64,000 nucleotides of DNA from Chitinophaga sancti (GCF_034424315.1 NZ_CP139972.1:7014501-7078500), one strand, 5' to 3'; positions 9,627 to 18,993 are shown, counted from the stretch's first letter. Translations and numbers: made by a program. Notes: generated from the sequence alone by a model not told the origin.

Positions 9627-10712
9627 ATGAAGCAGTTAATCCGTTACAGTCTCTTTTGTATAGGGCTGTTATCCACGTGTATGTCTACCGCCCAGCAGCT
9701 GCTCAATGTGGGCGTAGCAGGTCTCAATCATGATCATGTGCACTTGCTCATGCATCAGTTTAAAGAAGGTAAGGTGCGCATAGCCGGTATTGCCGAATCG
9801 GACACCGCGTTAATAGCCAGGTACAAAAGAAGTTACCACCTGCCTGATTCTCTCTTTTATCCAAATCTGGATGCTTTGCTGGCCAGGGTGCATCCGGATG
9901 CTGTGCTGGGGTATAACCCGGTGGCAGAACATATCCTGGTGGTAGAAGCCTGTGCTCCCAAAGGTATTCCGGTGATGGTAGAAAAACCACTTGCTACCAC
10001 AGTAGCCCAGGCTACGCGTATAGCAGCACTGGCAGAAAAATACCATATACCTGTGCTCACCAATTATGAAACCACCTGGTATAGCACCAATCAGTATGTG
10101 TATGACCTGGTAAAGAAAGATGCTGTAGGCCCTGTAAGAAAAATGATCGTTCATGATGGTCATGAAGGCCCTATAGAAATTGGGTGCAGCAAAGATTTCA
10201 CAAACTGGCTCACGGATCCTGTGAAAAACGGGGGAGGGGCCATCGTTGATTTTGGTTGTTATGGTGCTAACCTGATGACCTGGCTCATGGATGGCAGAGC
10301 ACCTATTGCTGTAACAGCAGTAGCAAGGCATATCAAACCATCGGTATATCCTAAAGTAGATGATGACGCTACTATATTGCTGGAATACCCTGATGCAACA
10401 GGTATTATTGAAGCCAGCTGGAACTGGCCTTTCAGTATCAAAGACTGGGAGGTATTTGGTAAGAGCGGTTATCTGCATGCCCTGAATGCAAATCAATTGC
10501 AGCAAAGGAAGAAGGATAATACAGAATCGCTGACTGTACCTGCACCGGCTTATACTGATAACCTGACATACCTGGCTGCCGTATTGAATGGCACTATAAA
10601 ACCAGGGAATGACCCTTCTTCCCTGAATAATAACCTGATTGTGGTGAAGATACTGGAAGCTGCCAGGAAATCAGCAAAGGAAGGAAAGAGGCAGGTCCTA
10701 AACCCGCTTTAA
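9627..10712 (+). CDS. Exported Gfo/Idh/MocA-family oxidoreductase
   Basis: A 361-residue NAD(P)-dependent sugar oxidoreductase-like protein. A signal peptide (about residues 1-22, ending STAQQ) leads into a Rossmann strand LNVGVAGLNHDHVH. The family's EKP motif is present (MVEKPLATT, about residue 119), and a C-terminal alpha/beta substrate domain contains 'GGGAIVDFGCYGANLMTWL'. Secreted members in Bacteroidota usually accompany glycan-degrading enzymes and may act on glycosides by a redox mechanism, which fits the GH106 gene just downstream. The substrate is unknown. The dinucleotide loop is G-V-A-G-L-N, atypical for tight classical binding. Confidence 0.78.
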   Translation: MKQLIRYSLFCIGLLSTCMSTAQQLLNVGVAGLNHDHVHLLMHQFKEGKVRIAGIAESDTALIARYKRSYHLPDSLFYPNLDALLARVHPDAVLGYNPVAEHILVVEACAPKGIPVMVEKPLATTVAQATRIAALAEKYHIPVLTNYETTWYSTNQYVYDLVKKDAVGPVRKMIVHDGHEGPIEIGCSKDFTNWLTDPVKNGGGAIVDFGCYGANLMTWLMDGRAPIAVTAVARHIKPSVYPKVDDDATILLEYPDATGIIEASWNWPFSIKDWEVFGKSGYLHALNANQLQQRKKDNTESLTVPAPAYTDNLTYLAAVLNGTIKPGNDPSSLNNNLIVVKILEAARKSAKEGKRQVLNPL

Positions 10713-10716
10713 GGAA

Positions 10717-10793
10717 TCTATAGACTTTCTATAAGGATTCAATAAGCTTTCTATATGCCTTCTGTAATTCTTCTATAATCACTCTATAGCGCT
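10717..10793. repeat. 11-bp phased TCTATA repeat, seven units
   Basis: TCTATA or a one-base variant recurs at exact 11-bp steps: 10717, 10728, 10739 (TCAATA), 10750, 10761 (TCTGTA), 10772 and 10783, usually preceded by T. The five spacer bases vary. The last unit runs into the left arm of a perfect inverted repeat (10788-10824). A two- to three-unit copy with the same 3' end lies at 54052-54089. This could be a multi-site protein-binding array or a lineage-specific repeat. Confidence 0.8.
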
Positions 10794-10824
10794 TCAGGTG
10801 TACGATAAATATGCCTGAAGCGCT
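10788..10824. promoter_or_regulatory. perfect 11-bp inverted repeat upstream of GH106 gene
   Basis: AGCGCTTCAGG (10788-10798) and CCTGAAGCGCT (10814-10824) are separated by 15 bases and end 26 bases before the GH106 ATG. There is no T run, so an operator or leader hairpin is more likely than a terminator. Confidence 0.6.
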
Positions 10825-10850
10825 AACTATACCCGACAGGAATCTCCACT

Positions 10851-13466
10851 ATGAAAAACTTATGCTTACTCCTGCTACTATTCTGCCAGTTTAGCTATGC
10901 CCAACAAATAGATCCCGCTTTATTTGCACATCCTCCTGCCAGTGCCGGTATCCGCTGCTGGTGGTGGTGGCTCAATGGCAATGTAACAAAAGAAAGCATT
11001 ACCCTCGACCTGGAAGCGATGAAAGCCAAAGGATTCAGTGGTGCTTGTATTGTAGATGCAGGTGGGCAGGATCAGCGGGATAATGGAAACGTACCCGAAG
11101 GCCCGATGTTTGGTTCTCCTGATTGGGTGGTCTTATTTCAGCACGCAGTTCATGAGGCACACCGCTTGGGATTGGAATTAAGTATGAATATTCAGAGTGG
11201 CTGGAACCTGGGGGCACCGGATGTAACACCACAGGAATCAACGAAGCATCTCACCTGGTCAGATACTACCCTGCCTGGAAATGAAAGGGTTGAAATACAG
11301 TTAGCTACACCGCCTGCCCGCCTGGGATTTTACAGGGATATTGCGGTGCTTGCATTTCCCTGGAAAGATACTGCCGGCATCCGTCCGCTGAAAGATCTCC
11401 AAAAAAAAGCTGCCTTTGAAGAAGCCGGTTTTTCTGCCGCTGACACCCGCTATTTATTAAAGAATGATGTGAAGGGAAATGCGAATGCTTATCATTCCGA
11501 GGTGCGTGATATTAGCAGGTATATGGATAAAACCGGCCTTTTGAAATGGAAAGCGCCAGCAGGAAAATGGGTGATCATGCGCTTTGGCTATACCAATAAT
11601 GGGGCACACATTTCTACTGCCAGTGGTAAATGGCAGGGCCTTGTAATAGACTACATGAATGCAGATCATTTTGACCGTTATTGGAATACACATGTGAAAC
11701 CATTGCTGGATGGTATTGGCACAGATGCCGGTACAACGCTACGCTACCTGCAAACCGATAGCTGGGAGCTGGGGGGCATTAACTGGACGGAGAATTTCCG
11801 TAAAGAATTCCAGGCCCGCAGGGGATATGATTTGTTGCCTTATCTTCCTGTAATAGCCGGGAAGATCATCGATAGCCCTGATGCCAGCAACCAGTTTCTG
11901 AATGATTTCAGGAAAACAATCGGCGACCTGGTGGCTGATTATCATTACAGGGTATTCAAAGTGCATGCTGCTAAATACGGCATGGGCATAGGCCCGGAGA
12001 GTGCCGGCCCCCATGTGGGTTTCTTCGATGGATTGAAAAACTATGGGCACAGTGATATCATGATGAGTGAGTTCTGGTCTCCTTCAGCACATCGACCAGA
12101 TCCCGATAGCCGCTTTTTTGTAAAACAGGCTGCAAGTGCTGCACATATTTACAACAAGCGGCTGGTAGGCGCAGAAGCCTTTACAACGATCGGTAAACAC
12201 TGGAATGATGTGATCTGGCACGATATGAAAAGCTCCTTTGACCACGAAGTGTGTGCTGGTCTGAACCTGGTATTTCTACATACATTTACATCCTCTCCGG
12301 CATCCATGGGAGAGCCGGGGCAGGAATATTTTGCGGGAACACATTTCAACAGGCACATTACCTGGTGGCCGCTTGCAGATGCTTTCTTCAACTACATGGC
12401 AAGGGTACAATACATGATGCAACAGGGTAGATTTGTAGCAGATGTAGTATACTACTATGGCGATCATGTACCAAACATTGCCCGGAATAAAGAAAGCGAT
12501 CCGGCCCATGTATTACCATTCAATGATTATGATGTAATCAATGAAGAGCAGTTGATGAAAATGGAATTGAAAAATGGGATGCTTGAATTGCCCGGTGGTA
12601 TGCGCTACAAAAAACTGGTGCTTCCTGCTGATTATAAATTGTCCGGCGCTGTGCAGCAAAAAGTGAAGTCCTTACAAACAAATACAACTCTCACACCCGA
12701 TTTTATTGGTGAAAATATTAACTGGATCCATCATCAGCAGGAAGGCATCGATTACTATTTTGTAAGCAACCGGGCTGATACTGCTGTGCAAGTAAATGCA
12801 AGTTTCAACTTCGCCGGCAGGCAACCTGAATGCTGGGACCCTGTAACCGGAGAAACAAGGCAAATTTCGTCTTTCAGGCAAGTAGCGGGTCATACCATTA
12901 TGCCACTGAGTTTTGCGCCATATGGGGCTTATTTTGTGGTTTTTCGAACGCCTATAACTGGCAATGGCAAAGCCGGCACCAATCACTTCGCTTTTATTCC
13001 CCAGGATACTTTAGACACTCCCTGGCAGGTGCAATTCAAAAACATCCCATCCAGGACATTTACCAAACTGGAAAGCTGGACGAACAACACCGATTCTGCA
13101 GTAAAATATTACGCCGGTGCCGCTACCTATCAACAGGCATTTAACTGGAACGGTACATCATCTGACTCTTTATATCTTGACCTTGGAAGAATAGAAGATG
13201 TCGGCATTGCGCAGATCAGTTTAAACGGAAAAGAGCTGGGCATTGTATGGACACCACCTTTCAGGGTTCCCGTGTCCTTAAAAAAAGGAAAGAACGAGCT
13301 GCAAATCACTGTAATTAATAGTTGGCGGAATCGCCTTATAGGCGACAGCCACCTGCCGGAAGCCAAACGTGTGACCCACACTAATATCTTTATCCGGCCC
13401 GAATGGAATTTATTACCTGCCGGATTGTTTGGTCCGGTTGTAATCGGCCGCCTGGCTGAGCAATAG
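10851..13466 (+). CDS. GH106-type alpha-L-rhamnosidase, exported
   Basis: An 871-residue glycoside hydrolase predicted to release terminal alpha-L-rhamnose from plant or bacterial polysaccharides. The signal peptide is MKNLCLLLLLFCQFSYAQ. The mature start has the family phrase 'RCWWWWLNGNVTKESITLD' followed by the (beta/alpha)8 region 'LEAMKAKGFSGACIVD'. Acidic residues lie in 'LQTDSWELGGINWTENF' and 'VGAEAFTTIGKHW', in the part of the protein that bears catalysis in this family. The C-terminal beta-sandwich carries 'ISLNGKELGIVWTPPFRV' and 'VINSWRNRLIGD', typical of GH106. Preceded by an oxidoreductase and a repeat/hairpin leader. No SusC/SusD pair is nearby, so it is not part of a canonical utilisation locus within this window. 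Confidence 0.85.
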   Translation: MKNLCLLLLLFCQFSYAQQIDPALFAHPPASAGIRCWWWWLNGNVTKESITLDLEAMKAKGFSGACIVDAGGQDQRDNGNVPEGPMFGSPDWVVLFQHAVHEAHRLGLELSMNIQSGWNLGAPDVTPQESTKHLTWSDTTLPGNERVEIQLATPPARLGFYRDIAVLAFPWKDTAGIRPLKDLQKKAAFEEAGFSAADTRYLLKNDVKGNANAYHSEVRDISRYMDKTGLLKWKAPAGKWVIMRFGYTNNGAHISTASGKWQGLVIDYMNADHFDRYWNTHVKPLLDGIGTDAGTTLRYLQTDSWELGGINWTENFRKEFQARRGYDLLPYLPVIAGKIIDSPDASNQFLNDFRKTIGDLVADYHYRVFKVHAAKYGMGIGPESAGPHVGFFDGLKNYGHSDIMMSEFWSPSAHRPDPDSRFFVKQAASAAHIYNKRLVGAEAFTTIGKHWNDVIWHDMKSSFDHEVCAGLNLVFLHTFTSSPASMGEPGQEYFAGTHFNRHITWWPLADAFFNYMARVQYMMQQGRFVADVVYYYGDHVPNIARNKESDPAHVLPFNDYDVINEEQLMKMELKNGMLELPGGMRYKKLVLPADYKLSGAVQQKVKSLQTNTTLTPDFIGENINWIHHQQEGIDYYFVSNRADTAVQVNASFNFAGRQPECWDPVTGETRQISSFRQVAGHTIMPLSFAPYGAYFVVFRTPITGNGKAGTNHFAFIPQDTLDTPWQVQFKNIPSRTFTKLESWTNNTDSAVKYYAGAATYQQAFNWNGTSSDSLYLDLGRIEDVGIAQISLNGKELGIVWTPPFRVPVSLKKGKNELQITVINSWRNRLIGDSHLPEAKRVTHTNIFIRPEWNLLPAGLFGPVVIGRLAEQ

Positions 13467-13486
13467 CGCTTATTCATTAATTATTT

Positions 13487-13520
13487 TTTGAACAACACAT
13501 CCCCACATTTGTTATATTTG
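13487..13520 (+). promoter_or_regulatory. Bacteroidota-type promoter for the amidase/patatin unit
   Basis: TTTG at 13487-13490 and TATATTTG at 13513-13520 with a 22-bp spacer match the -33/-7 consensus TTTG and TAnnTTTG. This predicts a start near 13527 and a leader of about 75 bases before the ATG at 13603. Confidence 0.65.
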
Positions 13521-13602
13521 ACTTATTAAGAAAAAGCATAAGCCCCAAGACTCGGTATACCAGAACGATATTGTAAAACCACAACCCCCAAAATTGAATG
13601 TT

Positions 13603-14085
13603 ATGTCAATCACAGACATCCTCTACACCGTAATTGCCGGTGGTCTCCTTGGTGCATTGGGCCAGGGAATCCGAATTGCAGTAGGACTAAAGAAACTAAG
13701 TGATTACAACGCACAGCAGGTAGCATCAGGAAATGCACCTGAAAAAATGGATACAGGCCGCCTCTGGGTAAGTATCTTCATCGGTTTTGTAGCCGGCGCC
13801 ATCGGTATGATCATCAAAGGTGCTTCTCTCAAAACCGCAGACGGATACCAGACAGAAGCCATTGTGACCATTATTGCCATCGGTTATGCCGGCGCTGATT
13901 TCATCGAAGGTTTCTTTCAGACTTACTTTAGTAAAGTAAACGCTGCTGCACCAGTCACAATCACTGCCACGCCACCCGTGACTGTATCAGTAGAGAAAGC
14001 AACATCATCTCCTGTCTCTGTAGACGAAGAACCAGAGCTGGTTGCAGATGAATATACCCCACAACATAACAATGCTTTAGGATGA
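13603..14085 (+). CDS. Small three-helix membrane protein, holin-like
   Basis: A 160-residue protein with three hydrophobic segments at about residues 5-23 (ILYTVIAGGLLGALGQGI), 49-68 (FIGFVAGAIGMIIKG) and 82-100, then a Pro/Thr/Val-rich acidic tail of about 50 residues. An in-frame TTG at 13594 is possible, but the ATG at 13603 is preferred. The stop overlaps the start of the amidase gene by 4 bp (ATGA), showing tight translational coupling. Size, topology and pairing with a peptidoglycan amidase recall a holin, but I recognise no holin family. It could equally be a membrane scaffold for the enzyme. Confidence 0.55.
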   Translation: MSITDILYTVIAGGLLGALGQGIRIAVGLKKLSDYNAQQVASGNAPEKMDTGRLWVSIFIGFVAGAIGMIIKGASLKTADGYQTEAIVTIIAIGYAGADFIEGFFQTYFSKVNAAAPVTITATPPVTVSVEKATSSPVSVDEEPELVADEYTPQHNNALG

Positions 14086-14834
14086 GTATCGTAACAAAAT
14101 TAAGCCCCAATTTTACAGCAGGAAGAAAGAATTACACCCCATTTGCCATCGTTATTCATATAATGGATGGTACGCTTGCCGGCACTGACAGCTGGTTCAG
14201 CAATCCTGCTTCCAAAGTATCTGCTCACTATGGTGTAGGCCAGCAGGGAGAAGTACATCAATACGTGAAGGAAACAGACAGCGCCTGGCATGCAGGCCGT
14301 GTATACACTCCTTCATGGACCCTGATCAAAACATCAAATGGTCAGTACATCAATCCTAATTATTATACCATCGGTATTGAACACGAAGGTAAAGGCGATA
14401 CCCCATGGACGGATGCAATGTATGCCGCCAGTGCTGCCCTGGTCCACGATATTGCAGATCGCTGGCATATTCCGCTCGATAGACAACATGTAATCGGGCA
14501 TCACGAAATTTATGGTGCTAAAACCTGCCCGGGTACCAAAGTAGATCTCAATAAACTGATCGCATTGGCCAGCGGTCATGATACCGGCCCTCAGCAAGAT
14601 GATGACGATGATGATATCCCACAAAAAGTAAAAACTGCAGGCAAGGTTACTTCCCGCTCCAGGCTCAATATCCGCTCTGCTCCTGATACACATAAGGCGC
14701 CTGTCAACATCGTGGAACCTGGCATTCAGCTGGCATACGATGGCTATGTGAATAACGGAGAGAAGATCAATGATAACAGCAAGTGGTACTACACCGACGA
14801 AGGTAGCTGGTTCTGGAGTGGTGGCGTAAGATAA
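14082..14834 (+). CDS. N-acetylmuramoyl-L-alanine amidase (amidase_2/PGRP fold) with SH3-like tail
   Basis: A 250-residue Zn amidase expected to cut the MurNAc-L-Ala bond of peptidoglycan. The catalytic domain spans about residues 15-160. Candidate Zn ligands are His26 (VIHIMDG), His140 or His141 (VIGHHEIYG) and Cys149 (KTCPGT); 'IGIEHEG' forms the core strand. An Asp-rich linker (174-178, DDDDD) joins an SH3-like wall-binding domain (about 186-248, 'SRLNIRSAPDTHKAPV'). There is no signal peptide, as in phage endolysins, so release to the wall would need another route. The adjacent holin-like gene is coupled to it by the 4-bp ATGA overlap. No phage structural genes are present. Confidence 0.85.
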   Translation: MSIVTKLSPNFTAGRKNYTPFAIVIHIMDGTLAGTDSWFSNPASKVSAHYGVGQQGEVHQYVKETDSAWHAGRVYTPSWTLIKTSNGQYINPNYYTIGIEHEGKGDTPWTDAMYAASAALVHDIADRWHIPLDRQHVIGHHEIYGAKTCPGTKVDLNKLIALASGHDTGPQQDDDDDDIPQKVKTAGKVTSRSRLNIRSAPDTHKAPVNIVEPGIQLAYDGYVNNGEKINDNSKWYYTDEGSWFWSGGVR

Positions 14835-14866
14835 GCAGATACTATACAACCCCAAAAAATAGATTT

Positions 14867-17443
14867 ATGGAAAAACTGTTAGACTTATTAAAGTCTTTCG
14901 CAGGCTTCTTGTTTTATCATTATAAAGGCTTGTATAATGAGCTGAACAAAGCAAGAGATCATGTGCCCCTGCGGTTTATGATCAGTGACTTTGTGAGCGT
15001 GCTCCGAAGCTGTGGTATGTTCGTTACCCTGCACGTGGTTGCCTTATTGGTATTTACCGTATTGCCGCAGGGTAGAGATGTATTACTGATAGTGGTAGAA
15101 GAAATTGCCGTCCAGCACCATGTAGGGAACCTGCTATGGCTGCTGGGCGGTGCCTTTATATGGAGTGTGGTATCTGAATATGGTAGCAGGTATGCCATCT
15201 ATGTAACCGACCACTCCGGCAAAAGCCTTTCTAACGAAAGAGTACAGTGGCGAAAAGCTGTACAGAAAACGATTGCGCAAACCTCATTGCTGATGCCTTA
15301 CTTTATCCTGCTCTTAGGTTTTGTGATTAATTACATCGGCGAAAATACGCTTACCCCCAATCAACGTTACTGGGGCTTTGGTATTCCAATGGGATGCATG
15401 CTCTTACTGGTGAATCTTGTAGCCAGGGCTTATTTCCTGGATGATAAAAAAGACGGTCCGGACGAGATCACTATGAATCCCAAATCGGGTGAACTGGTGT
15501 CAAAAAAGCCATCCGGTATAATGTCTTTCATGCGCCTGCCCAAACAGGAAATGGAATGGTGCAATAAGCTGATCGGTATTTACAATGATTACGTATTTCA
15601 GTTGCGCAAACCTTCTAATTTCTCTGACAATATCAATGGCCGCTATGAAGATTTTACTGAGCAGTTTTTAAACCTGTCACCGGCAGCGCAAAGCGAATTT
15701 TTAAAGGATCCCACCAAAATGCCTCCTGAAACGGTTGTGCCGGCCTCCTTTGTACCATCTCCGACAGGTATGATCCAGGATGATAAGCCAGACACAATGT
15801 ACAGATGGATCTACCAGATTCCCCTGAAGTTTTATAAACAATTGCATCTGCAATTAAAGATCATCGCGCTTACCAGTCTTAGTATTTTTTTCATTGTAAG
15901 TGTATTGCCTATCCGGTATTATGAAAAGATTGGAGCGCCTGGTCTTGTCATCTTCGCATTTGCATGCTGGATTGGTATTTATAGTGGACTGCTGTATGTG
16001 GATTATGCATTGCTCAGAAGAAAGCCCTTTTCATTGCGCCTCACGCTAACGGTCGTGCTGATCCTTTCTTCACTATTGAATAATGATCATCCCGTGCGCT
16101 ATGACAGCGAAAGCAATTATGATCGCAGACCATTAATGTCCACACATTTTGATAACTGGTTTGAGCAATACAAAGCGGAAGGTGATCACCGGTATTTTTT
16201 TAGTTGGGTAAAAGATACGGCAGGAAAGCCGGTGCCTAAATATCCGGTAATATTTGTATGTGCAGAAGGTGGCGCATTAAGAACAGGTGCCTTTACGTCG
16301 CTGATGCTGAGTTTCCTGCAGGAAAGCCTGGCAAATGCACAAGATTCTGTGTATAAGAAATTGCACCCTGACACCGCAAAAGGTGCGGAAATAATTCAAC
16401 CAGTAGTCAGCCATCCATTCAATTTCAAGCGTGCAATTTATGCTTATTCAGGTGTGTCAGGTGGTAGCCTGGGTATTGCTTTTTTTAATGCAATAGCTTA
16501 TCTCACACCGGATAGTCTGCATAAAGTAGATTCTCTCACGAATATGACAAATTTGTTCTTTCAGCAGGACTATTTATCACCCGTAATAGGCAAGATGTTT
16601 TACGGAGATCTGATCAACCTGTTATTGCCATTTCAGATTCCTGTTTTCGACAGGGCTGCTGCACTGGAAAAAGGCTGGGAGAGTGGTTATAGAAGGGTTG
16701 TAACACCTGATGCCAGTAATATTTTTTCTGATAATTTTCAGAAATTATATACCGCAAAAAACACATTGCCTGCATTGTTTATCAACACCACGGAAGTGGA
16801 AACCGGGTTACAATGCTGGATGACGAATGTAAGGCCTGATAGTACAATGCTCTTATCACAACGAAGAGACCTGTTCAATAAAAAGATCCGCGGTGGTATT
16901 CGCTATAGTACGGTAGTGAACTTCAGTACACGTTTCCCGCTATTCTCACCAGGGGGAAATTTAAAGCAGGATGACGAAACCAAATATCACTATGTAGATG
17001 GTGGATATGTGGAAAACACTGGTACTGCGACAATGCTGGAAGTATTGCAAACATTGAAATTGAAATCCAGAGCATTCAGAGATGGAGAAGTCGTACCCTT
17101 TGTATTTGTGCTCAACTTCAGCGATTCGAGAGAGGCAGATACAAAGAACCTGAGTTTTGGAAATGAGCTAAGTGAAATTCTCGCTGGTATTTACGATACG
17201 CGTGCAGGCCGCTCAGCAATGGCGATGGACGAACTGCGTCATTATACAGAAGATGAACTGCATGGGAAAGTCATTCAGCTTTGTATTGGTAAATCAGGCA
17301 GCCAGGTGCCATTGAACTGGGTGTTATCCACAAACAGCCTGAATAACCTGAAGATAGATATCCGGGACAAGTGGGAACACCGGGAGTTCAATGACCTGCG
17401 GAACCTGTACATCCTGAATAAGGACGTAAGGTGGGACTATTAA
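14867..17443 (+). CDS. Membrane-embedded patatin-like phospholipase
   Basis: An 858-residue protein. The N-terminal 410 residues carry about six to seven hydrophobic segments (roughly 44-66, 86-104, 138-158, 170-190, 333-351, 356-380, 388-404). Residues about 455-760 form a patatin domain, with oxyanion loop EGGALRTG (467-474), nucleophile elbow GVSGG (Ser531) and catalytic Asp711 in DGGYVENTG. The Ser-Asp dyad is therefore intact, and a lipid acyl-hydrolase activity at the membrane is predicted. It lies 32 bp after the amidase gene and probably belongs to the same transcript. It ends 4 bp inside the convergent neighbour. Patatin enzymes act both in lipid turnover and as toxic or defence effectors. 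Confidence 0.8.
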   Translation: MEKLLDLLKSFAGFLFYHYKGLYNELNKARDHVPLRFMISDFVSVLRSCGMFVTLHVVALLVFTVLPQGRDVLLIVVEEIAVQHHVGNLLWLLGGAFIWSVVSEYGSRYAIYVTDHSGKSLSNERVQWRKAVQKTIAQTSLLMPYFILLLGFVINYIGENTLTPNQRYWGFGIPMGCMLLLVNLVARAYFLDDKKDGPDEITMNPKSGELVSKKPSGIMSFMRLPKQEMEWCNKLIGIYNDYVFQLRKPSNFSDNINGRYEDFTEQFLNLSPAAQSEFLKDPTKMPPETVVPASFVPSPTGMIQDDKPDTMYRWIYQIPLKFYKQLHLQLKIIALTSLSIFFIVSVLPIRYYEKIGAPGLVIFAFACWIGIYSGLLYVDYALLRRKPFSLRLTLTVVLILSSLLNNDHPVRYDSESNYDRRPLMSTHFDNWFEQYKAEGDHRYFFSWVKDTAGKPVPKYPVIFVCAEGGALRTGAFTSLMLSFLQESLANAQDSVYKKLHPDTAKGAEIIQPVVSHPFNFKRAIYAYSGVSGGSLGIAFFNAIAYLTPDSLHKVDSLTNMTNLFFQQDYLSPVIGKMFYGDLINLLLPFQIPVFDRAAALEKGWESGYRRVVTPDASNIFSDNFQKLYTAKNTLPALFINTTEVETGLQCWMTNVRPDSTMLLSQRRDLFNKKIRGGIRYSTVVNFSTRFPLFSPGGNLKQDDETKYHYVDGGYVENTGTATMLEVLQTLKLKSRAFRDGEVVPFVFVLNFSDSREADTKNLSFGNELSEILAGIYDTRAGRSAMAMDELRHYTEDELHGKVIQLCIGKSGSQVPLNWVLSTNSLNNLKIDIRDKWEHREFNDLRNLYILNKDVRWDY

Positions 17444-18993
17444 ATTCTTTTTTCTCTCTTCACGAATTTTCTTCTGATCACGTCCTGTACAGGGATACCT
17501 TCGATCTTGCTCTCCAGCCAGGAGATGATATCCAGGTACAGGAATGATCTTCTTTCGTAAGGATTTTGTGACAGTTGTCCCAGTTTTTCTTTCAGGTTGG
17601 CAAAGGCACTTTTCAATGCCTTTGGATTAGCATAAATATTCTTACGGAGGAACTTCAATATTTCTTCCATCATCTGCCCAAGGTCTTTGTTCTTGGCAAT
17701 GAAGTGATAAACAGATTTGATCAGGTATTCTACCAGGCTATAATTTTCCAGTTCGTAGTGCGCAATGAGATGCAGGATGCGTGCAAAACACTGGATATCT
17801 GCTCTTAGATTACCGATACGAAGATGAATGATCTTGTTCAGGTATACTATCGCTTTGTTGTTATCTCCACTTCCAAAGTACAGACAGGCGATCTTGTAGT
17901 AAAAGAGCAACACCCTGTGCTGGTCAATCTTGAGTTGATTTTCGGCTATTTCCGCTTCCAGCTGGGGAATGATGCCCAGCCCTTCACTAAAAGTACCTTC
18001 AAGGAAGTACCTGTTGATGCGCGCCGTATACACATATACGAATGCGGTGGTCTTGGTATTCTCGTTGAAGGTTTCATTATTTTCGGCAATGAATGTTTCC
18101 AGGGTACCCAGGTCACGGATAAACTTCACATGATTGCTGGTATAAAACTGTGCCGTGAGCAGGTTATGCATTGCCTTGATGTACAGTTCCACATCCGTCT
18201 TTTGCAGGGATGGATACAGGGTAAACAGGTCTACCCATTTGCGGGTATACCGGTAGAACATGACAAAATCCTGCAGGATATAGTAGTACCAGCTGTAGGC
18301 CTGGTAAAGGTGAATTTTTTCGTAAAAGCTCATATCCTGGAGACAATTAGCCGGTAGTTCTTTTTCGAAGAACAGTTTGACCATATTGGCATCCCGCTCA
18401 TCCCTGGCATGCCCCAGTTTAAGGTAAAGACCATACATGCGCAGGGAGATGGTAGAGAGCTTGCTGATATTGCTTAGTTTTTGCTCTATAACCCGGCTTT
18501 CCTCACTCAGTTCATCAGCCCTGTTTTCCAGGCTGCGGGTAATATGGCGACTTTCGATAAGTTTTTCAAACTCAATGATTTCGTAACTTAGCATCACCTC
18601 TTCCTGGTCAATAGCCATGGACTTGGCCTTGGAGAGTAATTTCAGGCTCTGGTTGTAGAGACCCTTGCTGTACAGCACCCGGGCGTAATCGAGTTGCTCC
18701 CGGAGATCAATCAGCGGATCTTTTTGCTTGTAGAGCAGTCTGAGCGTAGTTAGCAAATGCTTGTACAGGTGAGCTTTCACGTTGCTCAGCTGCTGCTTTT
18801 TGATAGCGGGTATTTTCTTCAGTATCAGTTCCTCATCGTATTCCTTCAGTTTGTCCAGTGTGTTAAAAAGCTGGATGAATAAAACGTCTTCTTTTGAGTT
18901 GTTTTTGTTAAAAGCAAGCTGGAAATTCCGTTTTTCTGCTTTAGTGAGCGTTTTTATCAGTATAAAGAGCGCATCATGCTGATTGTTGGACAT
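17440..18993 (-). CDS. Helical-repeat (TPR-like) cytoplasmic protein of unknown function
   Basis: A 517-residue, almost all-helical protein. It starts MSNNQHDALFILIKTLTKAE, has many Leu/Tyr-rich helix pairs ('YARVLYSKGLYNQSLKLLSK', 'YYKIACLYFGSGDNNKAIVY') spaced like tetratricopeptide repeats, and ends in a basic tail (RRKFVKREKRI). It has no signal peptide, membrane segment or enzymatic motif. Such long TPR-like proteins are frequent in Chitinophagaceae without assigned roles; a scaffold is the simplest reading. It is convergent with the patatin gene (4-bp overlap) and divergent from the leucine operon. Confidence 0.5.
   Translation of the reverse strand: MSNNQHDALFILIKTLTKAEKRNFQLAFNKNNSKEDVLFIQLFNTLDKLKEYDEELILKKIPAIKKQQLSNVKAHLYKHLLTTLRLLYKQKDPLIDLREQLDYARVLYSKGLYNQSLKLLSKAKSMAIDQEEVMLSYEIIEFEKLIESRHITRSLENRADELSEESRVIEQKLSNISKLSTISLRMYGLYLKLGHARDERDANMVKLFFEKELPANCLQDMSFYEKIHLYQAYSWYYYILQDFVMFYRYTRKWVDLFTLYPSLQKTDVELYIKAMHNLLTAQFYTSNHVKFIRDLGTLETFIAENNETFNENTKTTAFVYVYTARINRYFLEGTFSEGLGIIPQLEAEIAENQLKIDQHRVLLFYYKIACLYFGSGDNNKAIVYLNKIIHLRIGNLRADIQCFARILHLIAHYELENYSLVEYLIKSVYHFIAKNKDLGQMMEEILKFLRKNIYANPKALKSAFANLKEKLGQLSQNPYERRSFLYLDIISWLESKIEGIPVQDVIRRKFVKREKRI

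Noticed and set aside
10713..10850. CRISPR-like array
   Set aside because: The repeating unit is 6 bases at an 11-bp step, far shorter than CRISPR repeats and spacers, and no cas genes are present.
13603..17443. Prophage remnant
   Set aside because: Amidase and holin-like genes alone are not evidence of a phage: no integrase, portal, capsid, tail genes or attachment repeats are visible around them.
14867..17443. CBASS-type patatin effector
   Set aside because: No nucleotidyltransferase (CD-NTase) or cap gene is adjacent, and the enzyme carries a large membrane domain unlike CapV. A defence role stays open but not under that name.
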